Origin: Clostridia bacterium
Lineage (GTDB): Bacteria > Bacillota > Clostridia > Oscillospirales > Butyricicoccaceae
NCBI GenBank assembly: GCA_017552495.1
Contig: JAFZPW010000009.1
Location: 1 to 24,713 of the forward strand
Length of the DNA stretch: 24,713 nt
Direction: 5' to 3'
The first letter of the stretch is position 1. Each line of letters begins with the position of its first letter. Below are positions 14,976 through 22,256 of this stretch, in pieces. The notes under the pieces were generated by a model. The model was not told the origin of the DNA, ran no database searches, and worked only from the letters and a program-made list of their open reading frames with translations. The position numbers and the translations under genes were made by a program.

Positions 14976-15227
14976 GATGAATTGATTGATCTGAAGGTCA
15001 ATGCGTCGCAGAAAAAATTCGTTGCGGATAACATTTGCAGTCTTGCAGAGGCTTACGCCAATGTTGCGGACGGCAGATACGCCCAGCCCTTTGGAATTTA
15101 TAACGGTGAAGTACCCGTCGGTTTTTTGATGATCGGATATAACATTGTAGAGGAAGAAGATTTAGAGAAGTATCCAGTTGAACTGCCGGAAGGATGGGAT
15201 GAAATTCCCGCCGCGTTAAAACTGTGA
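14976..15227 (+). pseudogene. remnant of a GNAT-family acetyltransferase
   Basis: An open frame just after mutS2 encodes DELIDLKV, then QKKFVADNICSLAEAYA and a PFGIYNGEVPVGFLMIGY block. These match the N-terminal third of spermine/spermidine-type GNAT N-acetyltransferases. The usual first dozen residues are missing and there is no ATG with a ribosome site (only a TTG at 14982). After GFLMIGY the acetyl-CoA binding core (the RxxGxG/A loop) is absent and the frame jumps to a short tail ending EIPAALKL, resembling the normal C-terminus. Truncation at the 5' end plus an internal deletion make this a pseudogene. If translated from TTG it would give 81 residues without a cofactor site. Confidence 0.7.
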
Positions 15228-15375
15228 CTGCGTTGTGTCAGCGAGCGAAGCAACCGCTGTATGCTGCAAGCGATTGTCCCGGGACCGGATAGCCCGCTGC
15301 TCGGTTTTCTTACAGGATTTCATGTTTGTTCTGTTTTTCTTTCGGTGTTTTGGTGACTTTGCCTAAAAATAATGA
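15228..15375. other. gene-free stretch between the GNAT remnant and the HPr-like gene
   Basis: No open frame with a ribosome site and no clear terminator is visible here. It holds the 10-bp palindrome GTCCCGGGAC and T-rich runs near 15305-15350. It may be further degraded acetyltransferase sequence. Confidence 0.4.
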
Positions 15376-15404
15376 TTGCGAAATTCGGAGAAGTCTGCTA
15401 TAGT
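15376..15404 (+). promoter_or_regulatory. promoter of the HPr-like gene
   Basis: TTGCGA (15376-15381), 17 bases, TATAGT (15399-15404), 38 bases ahead of the start codon. No cre-like box is apparent. Confidence 0.65.
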
Positions 15405-15442
15405 TAAGATATCAATTCATAAATTAGAAAGCGAGGTTGCCT

Positions 15443-15706
15443 ATGTTTTCTAAAGAAATTACCGTAACGAATCAGGTTGGCCTTTACGCGAGACCTGCGA
15501 CCTTTTTTATCCAGAAGGCGAATGAGTTTCGCAGCACCCTGATGGTGGAAAAGGCAGAGCGCAGCGTTAACGCAAAGAGCCTTCTCGGCGTTTTGTCTCT
15601 GGGGATCACAAAGGGAAGCAGCATCATTATTTCTGCGGAAGGCCCCGATGAAGAAGAGGCTGTCAATGCGCTGTGCGCCCTGATCGAATCCAATTTCGGT
15701 GAGTAA
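15443..15706 (+). CDS. HPr-like protein with Tyr at position 15 (Crh-like)
   Basis: An 87-residue protein of the HPr family. In PTS HPr, enzyme I phosphorylates His15 in GLHARPA; here the motif is GLYARPAT with Tyr15, so transfer of phosphate to sugars is not expected. The regulatory serine is kept: Ser46 in NAKSLLGVLSLG, the site used by HPr kinase, with the hydrophobic patch that contacts CcpA. Loss of His15 with retention of Ser46 is the pattern of Crh in Bacillus, which has Gln15. I infer a Crh-like catabolite-control or signalling role. It is a single-gene unit: promoter at 15376-15404, GAGG 6 bases before ATG, terminator at 15732-15759. No enzyme I, HPr kinase or sugar permease lies in this window. 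Confidence 0.85.
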   Translation: MFSKEITVTNQVGLYARPATFFIQKANEFRSTLMVEKAERSVNAKSLLGVLSLGITKGSSIIISAEGPDEEEAVNALCALIESNFGE

Positions 15707-15731
15707 TCCGCAAATCCATGCGTACGATCCG

Positions 15732-15759
15732 TGCGTCCCGGTTCCCGGGACGCATTTTT
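15732..15759 (+). terminator. rho-independent terminator after the HPr-like gene
   Basis: A 10-bp stem (15732-15741 with 15745-15754), TTC loop, then TTTTT. It ends 19 bases before uvrC, which therefore needs a promoter of its own or read-through; none is clear. Confidence 0.9.
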
Positions 15760-15778
15760 CTAAAGCGGAGGCCGGGAA

Positions 15779-17608
15779 ATGACCTTTGAAGAATTGAAAG
15801 AAAAAGCGCACCGTCTGCCCGCGCAACCTGGCGTTTATCTGATGCACGATAAATCCGGTGCGGTGATCTATGTAGGAAAGGCAAAGATGCTTCGCAACCG
15901 GGTCAGCCAGTATTTTGCCGACCTGGCTTCGCATACGCTCAAAACGCGCAAAATGGTTGCGAATATCGACAGTTTTGAGACTATTTTTGCCGCCACAGAA
16001 CTGGACGCCCTGTTACTGGAAAACACGCTGATTAAAAAATACAAGCCCAAATACAATATTCTGTTAAAAGACGATAAAGGCTATCCCTTTATCCGCATTG
16101 AGCCCGGCGATTATCCCCGCATGACGGTGGCCAACCGGCGGGAGCAGGACGGGGCGCAGTATTACGGGCCCTATGGCGGCCGCGGTACGGCAAACCACGC
16201 CATCCGGCTGCTGTCCGAGACCTTTCTGCTGCCCAATTGCAGCCGCCGTTTTCCTCGAGACATCGGAAAATCCCGCCCCTGCCTGCAACTGGATATGGGC
16301 AAATGCTGCGGCGTTTGTACCGGGAAGATTTCACCGGAAGAATATGCCCGCCTGATGGCGCAATGCCGCCAGATTTTGGAGGGAAAAAGCGAAGAACTGA
16401 CCGCGCAGCTTAAAGACCAGATGGAGCGCGCAGCAGAGGATATGGCTTTTGAGCAGGCGGCCGTGTTTCGGGACAGGCTCCGTGCCATTGAGCGTCTGCG
16501 GCAGTCCCGCATAGCCGTTGTCACCGGTGGCGCGGACACCGATGCGCTGGCCTTTGCTTTGCGGGGAAGCCGTGCGTGTATTGTCCGGCTCTCCTATCGC
16601 GCTGGGATCCTGGTGGATCGGAGCGCCGTCTTGCTGGACGGGCTGGATGCGGGCGACGCTGCCGACGCGCTGGAAAGTTTTATCCAGCAGTATTACGCCA
16701 AGCTGAGCTGGGCGCCCAAGTTGATCTGTCTGTCACACGATTTGGAAGCGCCGGAGACCATGGAAGCATACCTCACAACCCTTCGCGGAACGAAATGCAG
16801 CGTGCTCGTTCCGCAAAAAGGGGAGAAGCGCAGAGAAGTTCAGCTTGCGCTTGACAATGCGGCGATAGAACTGGCTGAGGCTGAAGATGCGGAACAGCGA
16901 ACCGGAAAAACGCTTCAGCTTTTGCAGCAGATGCTGGGTCTTTCCCAGCCGCCACGGCGGATGGAATCCTTTGATGTTTCCAATACGATGGGCGCCGATC
17001 CCGTCGCCTCGATGGTGGTGTTTTTTAACGGCAAACCGTTGAAAAGCGCTTATAAAAAATTTAAGATTAAAACGGCCTCCGGCGGCGACGATTACGGTTC
17101 CATAGCCGAAGTGATCGGGCGGCGGCTGGATCGGGCGCTGGCCGGAGACGAGAGTTTTTTGCCGCTGCCGGATCTCTTTCTCATCGACGGCGGCGCCGGA
17201 CAGGCTGAAGTGGCGTTGGAGCAGCTCCGGCAGCGTGGGATGGAACAGACGATCCCGGTTTACGGCATGGTGAAGGACGACCATCACCGTACCCGTGCCC
17301 TGGTAACGGCAGAAGGACAGGAATTCGGTATTTCCGCCACGCCCGCCGTCTTTGCGCTGCTGGGAAGGCTGCAGGAGGAAGTACACCGCTTTGCCATCGA
17401 ATATCACCGGACGCTTCGCGGCAAGCGAATGAAGCGCTCGTCGCTGGACGGGATTCCAGGTTTGGGCAAATCCCGGGAAAAGAAGCTGCTTCAGCGCTTC
17501 GGTACGGTGCGCGCCGTAGCTGCGGCCTCAGTGGAGGAGCTTTCCGCTGTTTTGCCGGAAGCGGTGGCACGCGCGGTTTACGATCATTTCAAGGAGAAAA
17601 AGGTATGA
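15779..17608 (+). CDS. uvrC: excinuclease ABC subunit C
   Basis: A 609-residue nuclease that cuts on both sides of UvrB-bound damaged DNA in nucleotide excision repair. The N-terminal GIY-YIG domain is visible (PGVYLMHDKSGAVIYVGKA, about 17-35). Four cysteines, Cys154, 168, 176/177 and 180, form the iron-sulphur type motif. The UVR motif that binds UvrB lies at about 204-240, the RNase H-like nuclease carries FDVSNTMG (Asp399) and LIDGGAGQ (Asp470), and the C-terminal helix-hairpin-helix shows IPGLG (559-563). Complete, normal length. GGAGG is 7 bases upstream of ATG. The stop overlaps rsmD by ATGA. Confidence 0.97.
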   Translation: MTFEELKEKAHRLPAQPGVYLMHDKSGAVIYVGKAKMLRNRVSQYFADLASHTLKTRKMVANIDSFETIFAATELDALLLENTLIKKYKPKYNILLKDDKGYPFIRIEPGDYPRMTVANRREQDGAQYYGPYGGRGTANHAIRLLSETFLLPNCSRRFPRDIGKSRPCLQLDMGKCCGVCTGKISPEEYARLMAQCRQILEGKSEELTAQLKDQMERAAEDMAFEQAAVFRDRLRAIERLRQSRIAVVTGGADTDALAFALRGSRACIVRLSYRAGILVDRSAVLLDGLDAGDAADALESFIQQYYAKLSWAPKLICLSHDLEAPETMEAYLTTLRGTKCSVLVPQKGEKRREVQLALDNAAIELAEAEDAEQRTGKTLQLLQQMLGLSQPPRRMESFDVSNTMGADPVASMVVFFNGKPLKSAYKKFKIKTASGGDDYGSIAEVIGRRLDRALAGDESFLPLPDLFLIDGGAGQAEVALEQLRQRGMEQTIPVYGMVKDDHHRTRALVTAEGQEFGISATPAVFALLGRLQEEVHRFAIEYHRTLRGKRMKRSSLDGIPGLGKSREKKLLQRFGTVRAVAAASVEELSAVLPEAVARAVYDHFKEKKV

Positions 17609-18159
17609 GAATCATTACGGGCATCGCTAAAGGAAAACGGCTGCAAACGCCAGAAGGACTGCACACCCGTCCCACAGCCGAACGAGTGAAGGAATCCATC
17701 TTCAGCATCATCCAATGGGATCTGGAGGGCAGAGAGGTGTTGGATCTCTTTGGCGGCAGCGGACAGCTTGGTTTGGAGGCCCTTTCCCGTGGCGCAAAGC
17801 ATTGTGTGATCGTCGATGGCGACCGCAGTGCCCAGCGGGCCATTGAAGCCAATATTAAGACCTGCGGCTTTGAAAAAATCTGCACGCTGATGAAAGGAGA
17901 CGCGTTTTCCTATCTTCAGCGGCAGAAAAAGGGCGCGTTTCATATCATTTTTCTTGATCCTCCCTATGGCGGCGAACTGCTCAACAGAGCGCTGGAAGAA
18001 ATTTGCCGAATTGACATTTTGGCGGAGGGTGGTATAATAATCTGTGAGAGCGGCGAAGCGGATGAACTGATTCCCCTGGCCGAACCTTATCGGGTGCTGC
18101 GGCGATATCATTACAGCCACTCGAATGTGACTACGATTACGAAAGGCGATGCAACATGA
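17605..18159 (+). CDS. rsmD: 16S rRNA (guanine966-N2)-methyltransferase RsmD
   Basis: A 184-residue SAM-dependent methyltransferase acting on 16S rRNA. The N-terminal MRIITGIAKGKRLQTP block and TRPTAERVKESIF (21-33) are family hallmarks. The SAM motif is DLFGGSGQLGLEA (47-59) and the catalytic motif is DPPY (118-121). Length is standard. It overlaps uvrC at its start and coaD at its stop, both as ATGA. The rsmD-coaD pairing is widespread in bacteria and supports the assignment. Confidence 0.95.
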   Translation: MRIITGIAKGKRLQTPEGLHTRPTAERVKESIFSIIQWDLEGREVLDLFGGSGQLGLEALSRGAKHCVIVDGDRSAQRAIEANIKTCGFEKICTLMKGDAFSYLQRQKKGAFHIIFLDPPYGGELLNRALEEICRIDILAEGGIIICESGEADELIPLAEPYRVLRRYHYSHSNVTTITKGDAT

Positions 18160-18665
18160 AGATCGCTGTGGTGTCTGGCAGTTTTGATCCGGTGACGCTG
18201 GGACATGTGGACGTGGTCAGGCGGGCAGCCAAGCTGTTTGACCGCGTGATCGTGGCTTCTGTAGTCAATGTGGAAAAGGAATACCGCTTTACGCCGGAAG
18301 AACGGGTTCGGTTTCTGGAAGACGCCTTTTCCGATCTTCCCAATGTTTCCGTGGAATTTTCCGATGGATATCTATTCGAGTTGGTGCTCCGACACGGTGC
18401 CTGCGCCATCGTGCGGGGACTCCGCAGCGAACAGGAACTCCCGTATGAATTGTTTATGGCAAATTACAACCGGGAGCATACAAATGGCTGCGATACGATT
18501 TTTCTCCCGGCGGAGGCCGGGTTGGAGCATTTGAGTTCTTCGGAAGTCAAGCGCCTGAGTGATGAAGGACAGGATATTACTTCGCTGGTGACGCCCATGG
18601 TGGCAGCAGCGCTGAAAAACAACAAAAAGGAGTGGATGAGCCATGGCAACACAGCGAATCGATGA
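18156..18665 (+). CDS. coaD: phosphopantetheine adenylyltransferase
   Basis: A 169-residue nucleotidyltransferase that makes dephospho-CoA from ATP and 4'-phosphopantetheine, the fourth step of CoA synthesis. Motifs: GSFDPVTLGH (8-17) with the TxGH nucleotide site, FTPEER (45-50), IVRGLR (85-90) and the SSS triplet (127-129) before EVKRL. It starts in the rsmD stop. The C-terminal extension after about residue 155 (KNNKKEW...) exists because the end overlaps the next gene by 23 bases. Position 6-7 reads VSGSFDP where the family usually has YPGSFDP, a small departure. Confidence 0.93.
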   Translation: MKIAVVSGSFDPVTLGHVDVVRRAAKLFDRVIVASVVNVEKEYRFTPEERVRFLEDAFSDLPNVSVEFSDGYLFELVLRHGACAIVRGLRSEQELPYELFMANYNREHTNGCDTIFLPAEAGLEHLSSSEVKRLSDEGQDITSLVTPMVAAALKNNKKEWMSHGNTANR

Positions 18666-19116
18666 AATGATTAATCAATTGTATGAGATGGTGGAGGATG
18701 CTTTCACCATGCCGCTGGGCAACGACCGCTGCATTTTGGAACGGGAAAAGGTGCTGGATATTTTGGATGAGATCCGCGCCAATCTGCCCAGCGACCTGCG
18801 GATCGCAAGAGAGATCGTGGAAAAACGGAACGATTACATCGCCGCCGGGAAAAAAGAGTATGATATTCTGAAAAAGCAGGCGGATGACTACGCAAAGCAA
18901 AAGATCAACGACCATGAAATCACCCAGGAGGCCCGGAAGAAGGCCGCCGAGCTGGTGGCAGCCGCCGAACAGCGGGCAAAGGAAGTCATGCGCTCGGCTG
19001 GCAATTATTGCGACGACGCAATGAAACGGACGGAAGAAGCGCTCAGCCAGTCGTTGGACGAATTGCGTCAGTCGCGGGCACAGTTCCGTCAGGCGGTGCG
19101 GGAACAGGACAGATAA
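18643..19116 (+). CDS. coiled-coil protein, function unknown (V-type ATPase subunit H/DivIVA-like in appearance)
   Basis: A 157-residue, highly charged protein. The first part (1-60) has MINQLYEMVEDAF and a predicted helical ILDEIRANLPSDLR block; from about 62 to 150 it is a continuous Lys/Glu/Ala-rich coiled coil with no membrane segment. Proteins of this shape next to coaD are common in Clostridia and are often annotated as ATP synthase-like or DivIVA-like; I know no verified function. A scaffold or cell-division role is only a guess. The ATG at 18643 has AAGGAG 10 bases before it and lies inside coaD, so the two are likely co-translated. It is the last gene of the uvrC-rsmD-coaD unit before the stem-loop at 19127-19155. 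Confidence 0.75.
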   Translation: MATQRIDEMINQLYEMVEDAFTMPLGNDRCILEREKVLDILDEIRANLPSDLRIAREIVEKRNDYIAAGKKEYDILKKQADDYAKQKINDHEITQEARKKAAELVAAAEQRAKEVMRSAGNYCDDAMKRTEEALSQSLDELRQSRAQFRQAVREQDR

Positions 19117-19126
19117 CCGTTTGAAA

Positions 19127-19155
19127 AAAGATCATCGGTCAAACCGATGATCTTT
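19127..19155. terminator. stem-loop between the coaD unit and pxpA, probably a terminator
   Basis: A perfect 13-bp stem (19127-19139 with 19143-19155) and CAA loop. On the plus strand only TTT then CAATATA follows, so read-through into pxpA is possible. The U-run is better for the minus strand, where no transcript is expected. It ends 6 bases before the pxpA ribosome site. Confidence 0.6.
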
Positions 19156-19176
19156 CAATATAAGGAGGAAATCATC

Positions 19177-19944
19177 ATGCGCTCCATTGACCTGAATAGT
19201 GATCTGGGCGAGAGCTTTGGCGCCTACACCATCGGAACCGATGAACGGCTGATGCAATATATCACCTCGGCGTCTGTTGCCTGCGGCTGGCATGCTGGCG
19301 ATCCCGCTGTGATGCGGGCTACCGTGGCCGCTGCAAAAGCAGGCGGCGTCGCTCTGGGCGCGCATCCCGGCTATCCAGACCGGATGGGATTCGGCCGCCG
19401 TGAAATGAAGCTGACCGCTGACGAGGTCTATTCCTATGTGCTTTATCAGCTTGGCGCACTTTCTGCCTTCGCAAAGGCGGAAGGCCTTGCTTTACAACAC
19501 ATTAAACCTCATGGAGCTTTGTATAATCAAGCGTGTAAAGATAAATTACTTGCCAGCGCGATTTGCCGTGCAGCAAGGAACTTTGACGGAAATTTGATTG
19601 TTTTGGCGCCTTATGCAAGCGCGTTTCATGCGGCGGCAGAGGAAGCAGGGCTTTCGTTTGCGGCAGAATTTTTTGCCGATCGCGCCTATCGGCCCGATGG
19701 AAGTCTTGTGCCGCGAAGCGCGGCGGGAGCCGTGATCCATGACCCTGCGCTTGCCTGCAAGCGGGTGCTGCAAATGGCGCAGGAGGGAACGGTAGAATGT
19801 ATCGACGGAACGATCCTGCCCATGCGATGCGTTTCGGTCTGCGTCCACGGCGACAATGAGTCCGCGCTGGAAACCGTTCGCCTGATTCACAGTACGCTGC
19901 GGCAAAACGGGATTGCGTTGCGGCCCATGAAGGAACTGATCTGA
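19177..19944 (+). CDS. pxpA: 5-oxoprolinase subunit A (LamB/YcsF family)
   Basis: A 255-residue subunit of the PxpABC enzyme that opens 5-oxoproline (pyroglutamate) to glutamate using ATP. Pyroglutamate forms spontaneously from glutamine, so this is a salvage and repair activity. The family signature is clear: DLNSDLGESFG (5-15), SVACGWHAGDP (33-43), LGAHPGYPD (56-64) and KPHGALYN near 105-112. The start at 19177 has AAGGAGG 8 bases upstream. The stop and the pxpB start share TGATG. No promoter is obvious between the stem-loop and the gene, so it may rely on read-through. Confidence 0.94.
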   Translation: MRSIDLNSDLGESFGAYTIGTDERLMQYITSASVACGWHAGDPAVMRATVAAAKAGGVALGAHPGYPDRMGFGRREMKLTADEVYSYVLYQLGALSAFAKAEGLALQHIKPHGALYNQACKDKLLASAICRAARNFDGNLIVLAPYASAFHAAAEEAGLSFAAEFFADRAYRPDGSLVPRSAAGAVIHDPALACKRVLQMAQEGTVECIDGTILPMRCVSVCVHGDNESALETVRLIHSTLRQNGIALRPMKELI

Positions 19945-20630
19945 TGGAATATCCAATTATTCCCTGCGGCGACAGCGCCGTAACGCTTTTGATCGGAACC
20001 GAACTATCGCCTGCGGTCAATCGTTTGGTATTCGCCGCTTTTTCCGCGTTGCAGCACAAACTTGTTCCGGGTGTGCGGGAGATCGTTCCCACATACGGAA
20101 CGCTTTTCATTCATTACAACCCGGACGTTCTGGATTATGCGCATCTCTGCGACTGGATCCGGGGCGTTTCTGCGGTTGACGCCGCAGATATGCCTTCAGA
20201 AAGCAGGCTGGTTTGCATCCCGGTGTGTTACGGCGGGGAATACGGCCCCGACCTTGCCGCCGTTGCCGCGCACGCCGGGCTTTCGGAACAGGAAGTGATC
20301 CGCAGGCATACCGAACGGGAATATCTGGTGTATATGCTGGGCTTTTTGCCGGGATTCGCTTATCTGGGCGGGATGGACGAGGCCATCGCCTGTCCGCGCC
20401 TTGCCGTGCCAAGAACCCATATCCCGGCGGGTTCGGTTGGCATAGCGGGCGGACAGACGGGGATTTATCCCCTGGCTTCTCCCGGCGGATGGCAGCTCAT
20501 CGGAAGAACACCCCGCAGTCTGTTTTCCATAAGGGAACACGAAATCGATTTTTTGCTTTCCGCGGGTGACCGCGTGCGGTTTTGCAGTATTACGCCGGAG
20601 GATTATCGGGAAAGGGAGGGGCGCGGATGA
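19944..20630 (+). CDS. pxpB: 5-oxoprolinase subunit B (KipI-like)
   Basis: A 228-residue PxpB subunit, the family that also contains Bacillus KipI. It has the GDSAVTLLIG start (9-18), the signature GFLPGFAYLGGM (133-144), PRLAVPRTHIPAGSVGIAGGQ (given by its ends, 151-171) and YPLASPGGWQLIGRTP (175-190). In the 5-oxoprolinase it pairs with PxpC; in Bacillus the KipI-KipA pair also regulates the sporulation kinase KinA, so a link is possible but not implied by this sequence. It overlaps pxpA (TGATG) and pxpC (ATGA). Confidence 0.93.
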   Translation: MEYPIIPCGDSAVTLLIGTELSPAVNRLVFAAFSALQHKLVPGVREIVPTYGTLFIHYNPDVLDYAHLCDWIRGVSAVDAADMPSESRLVCIPVCYGGEYGPDLAAVAAHAGLSEQEVIRRHTEREYLVYMLGFLPGFAYLGGMDEAIACPRLAVPRTHIPAGSVGIAGGQTGIYPLASPGGWQLIGRTPRSLFSIREHEIDFLLSAGDRVRFCSITPEDYREREGRG

Positions 20631-21577
20631 TCCATGTCCTGAATCCCGGATTTCTGACCACCGTGCAGGATGGCGGGCGGTTTGGCTATCAGCGCTTCGG
20701 CGTCCCGGTTTGCGGCGCTATGGACGCTTATGCCATGGCTGCGGCCAACCTTCTCGTGGGGAACAGGCCAGACGAGGGCGTCTTGGAAATTACAGAGGTG
20801 GGGCCAGCGATCCGATTTGAAACAGAAAACATCTTTGCGCTGGCGGGAGCGGATTTTTTGCCTACGCTTAACGGAGTACCCATTCCAACGGGACAGGCGA
20901 TGCCGGCCCATCCCGGCGATGTGCTGGAATGCGGCCCTGCAACAAACGGCTTTCGCGGATATCTCGCCTTTTCCGGTGGGTTGAATGTACCGAATATCAT
21001 GGAAAGCAAAAGCACTTGTCTGTCCGCGCAATTCGGCGGTTTTCATGGCAGATCACTTCAAAAAAATGACGAAATCGGTTTTTGTGCTCCGCAATGCTGG
21101 ATCAAGGGCCTTTTACAAAGAACGGTGCATTTGACCTATGATTTCAACGCACCGATCCGGGTCGTTTTGGGGCCGCAGGCTGATGCGTTTTCCGCGGATG
21201 GGTTGGAAGTCTTCTTCTCCTCGGAATATCGGATGGGAAGCGCCAGCGACCGCATGGGATGCCGCATGGAGGGGGCGGAAATCCGTCTGAAAGCCGGCGC
21301 ATCTCCGAATATTTTGTCCGATGGCGTTGCCATGGGCAGCATTCAGGTGCCGAACGGGCAGCCCATCGTGATGATGGCCGATCGGCAGACGACTGGCGGC
21401 TATGTTAAACTGGGGTGCGTCATAACCGCCGATCTGCCGCTGATGGCTCAGCGCAGACCTGGCGACCGGGTGCGCTTTCAAGCGATTACGCTGCGCGAGG
21501 CACAGCGCCTGCTGGCGGACCGAAACCGAAGACTCCGCAATCTGCAAGACGATCTGGAACACAATGCCTATTGGTAA
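20627..21577 (+). CDS. pxpC: 5-oxoprolinase subunit C (biotin-dependent carboxylase-like, KipA-like)
   Basis: A 316-residue PxpC subunit. Motifs: TVQDGGRFGYQRFGVP (12-27), GAMD, ANLLVGN, EITEVGP, FRGYLAFSGGLNVP (about 107-120), YRMGSASDRMGCRMEG, and the end-block DRQTTGGYVKLGCVI. Despite the carboxylase name it carries no biotin. The start at 20627 has a strong GGGAGG site and overlaps the pxpB stop by ATGA; the open frame extends upstream to 20582, but that lies within pxpB. The gene closes a three-gene unit that ends at the terminator at 21586-21621. No transporter gene is attached. Confidence 0.93.
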   Translation: MIHVLNPGFLTTVQDGGRFGYQRFGVPVCGAMDAYAMAAANLLVGNRPDEGVLEITEVGPAIRFETENIFALAGADFLPTLNGVPIPTGQAMPAHPGDVLECGPATNGFRGYLAFSGGLNVPNIMESKSTCLSAQFGGFHGRSLQKNDEIGFCAPQCWIKGLLQRTVHLTYDFNAPIRVVLGPQADAFSADGLEVFFSSEYRMGSASDRMGCRMEGAEIRLKAGASPNILSDGVAMGSIQVPNGQPIVMMADRQTTGGYVKLGCVITADLPLMAQRRPGDRVRFQAITLREAQRLLADRNRRLRNLQDDLEHNAYW

Positions 21578-21585
21578 GGAATGAG

Positions 21586-21621
21586 AACCGCCGCCCGTCC
21601 AGTCGACAGGCGGCGGTTTTT
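21586..21621. terminator. terminator between pxpC and the convergent ABC permease gene
   Basis: A 10-bp GC-rich stem (21586-21595 with 21609-21618) with a 13-base loop that can add three pairs (GTC with GAC), then TTTTTG on the plus strand. It stops the pxp transcript. The minus-strand tail CTCAT has no U-run beyond the TT in the stem, so it is weaker for the permease transcript. Confidence 0.85.
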
Positions 21622-21635
21622 GCGATCATATCGCG

Positions 21636-22256
21636 TCAGCGAAATCTTCGCTTCAGCATGGCGGTGGAGATCCGAATAGAGACCAGATTCAAAACGACGG
21701 CTGCGGCAAACAAGATCGCCGTGAGCACCGAAAGAGAGGACAAAGCGGGCATGGAAACGTTGAAAGGCAAAGGCCGCATCAACAACACAGCCGCAGCAGC
21801 TACGATCATGACGATAAACAAATAGACCAGTCTGGCCTTTTCTGAGCCAAATCGGAAAATGATCGGCAGGATAAACGCAAGAACGATCGCTGCGCCGCAT
21901 ACGGCCATCATTATCGGCAATGGCGAGAAGGAAACCGCTGGACGATGAAACACATAATGCGAAAGAAGCTTTGCAACATAAGAAACAAGGATCACCAGCG
22001 GCATCAGCAGATAGCCAAGCAGATATTTACCCAGCGCCAGATCCCGGAACGAATAGGGCATGGAAACGGCCAGGCTGTTCCAATTGGCCCGCTCGTCGTA
22101 AGCAATTGCCGTGACCGGGAGCATGGCGGCATAGAAGGCGCAATAAACGGTGACCAGATCATCCGACATAAGGCAGCAGAAACCCAGTATAAAAAGCAGT
22201 ACAACACCGAGATTCTTTTTCAACGTGTAATAATCTTTCAGCAGAAGGCTTTTCAT
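21636..22256 (-). CDS. ABC-2 type transporter permease
   Basis: A 206-residue membrane protein with about six helices and a short basic tail (LKRRFR), matching the ABC2_membrane_5 type permease that works with a BcrA/YtrB-like ATPase. MKSLLLKDYYTLKK (1-14) is the typical amphipathic start, and AYDERANWNSLAVSMPYS (about 51-68) is the family's cytoplasmic loop. The start at 22256 overlaps the ATPase stop by ATGA; a longer open frame from 22442 would lie inside the ATPase gene and is not used. Cargo is unknown; peptide-antibiotic or envelope stress defence is usual for such cassettes. Confidence 0.85.
   Translation of the reverse strand: MKSLLLKDYYTLKKNLGVVLLFILGFCCLMSDDLVTVYCAFYAAMLPVTAIAYDERANWNSLAVSMPYSFRDLALGKYLLGYLLMPLVILVSYVAKLLSHYVFHRPAVSFSPLPIMMAVCGAAIVLAFILPIIFRFGSEKARLVYLFIVMIVAAAAVLLMRPLPFNVSMPALSSLSVLTAILFAAAVVLNLVSIRISTAMLKRRFR

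Noticed and set aside
13829..15034. 401-codon minus-strand open frame opposite mutS2
   Set aside because: Shadow of the coiled-coil and Smr regions of mutS2; no ribosome site and no recognisable domain.
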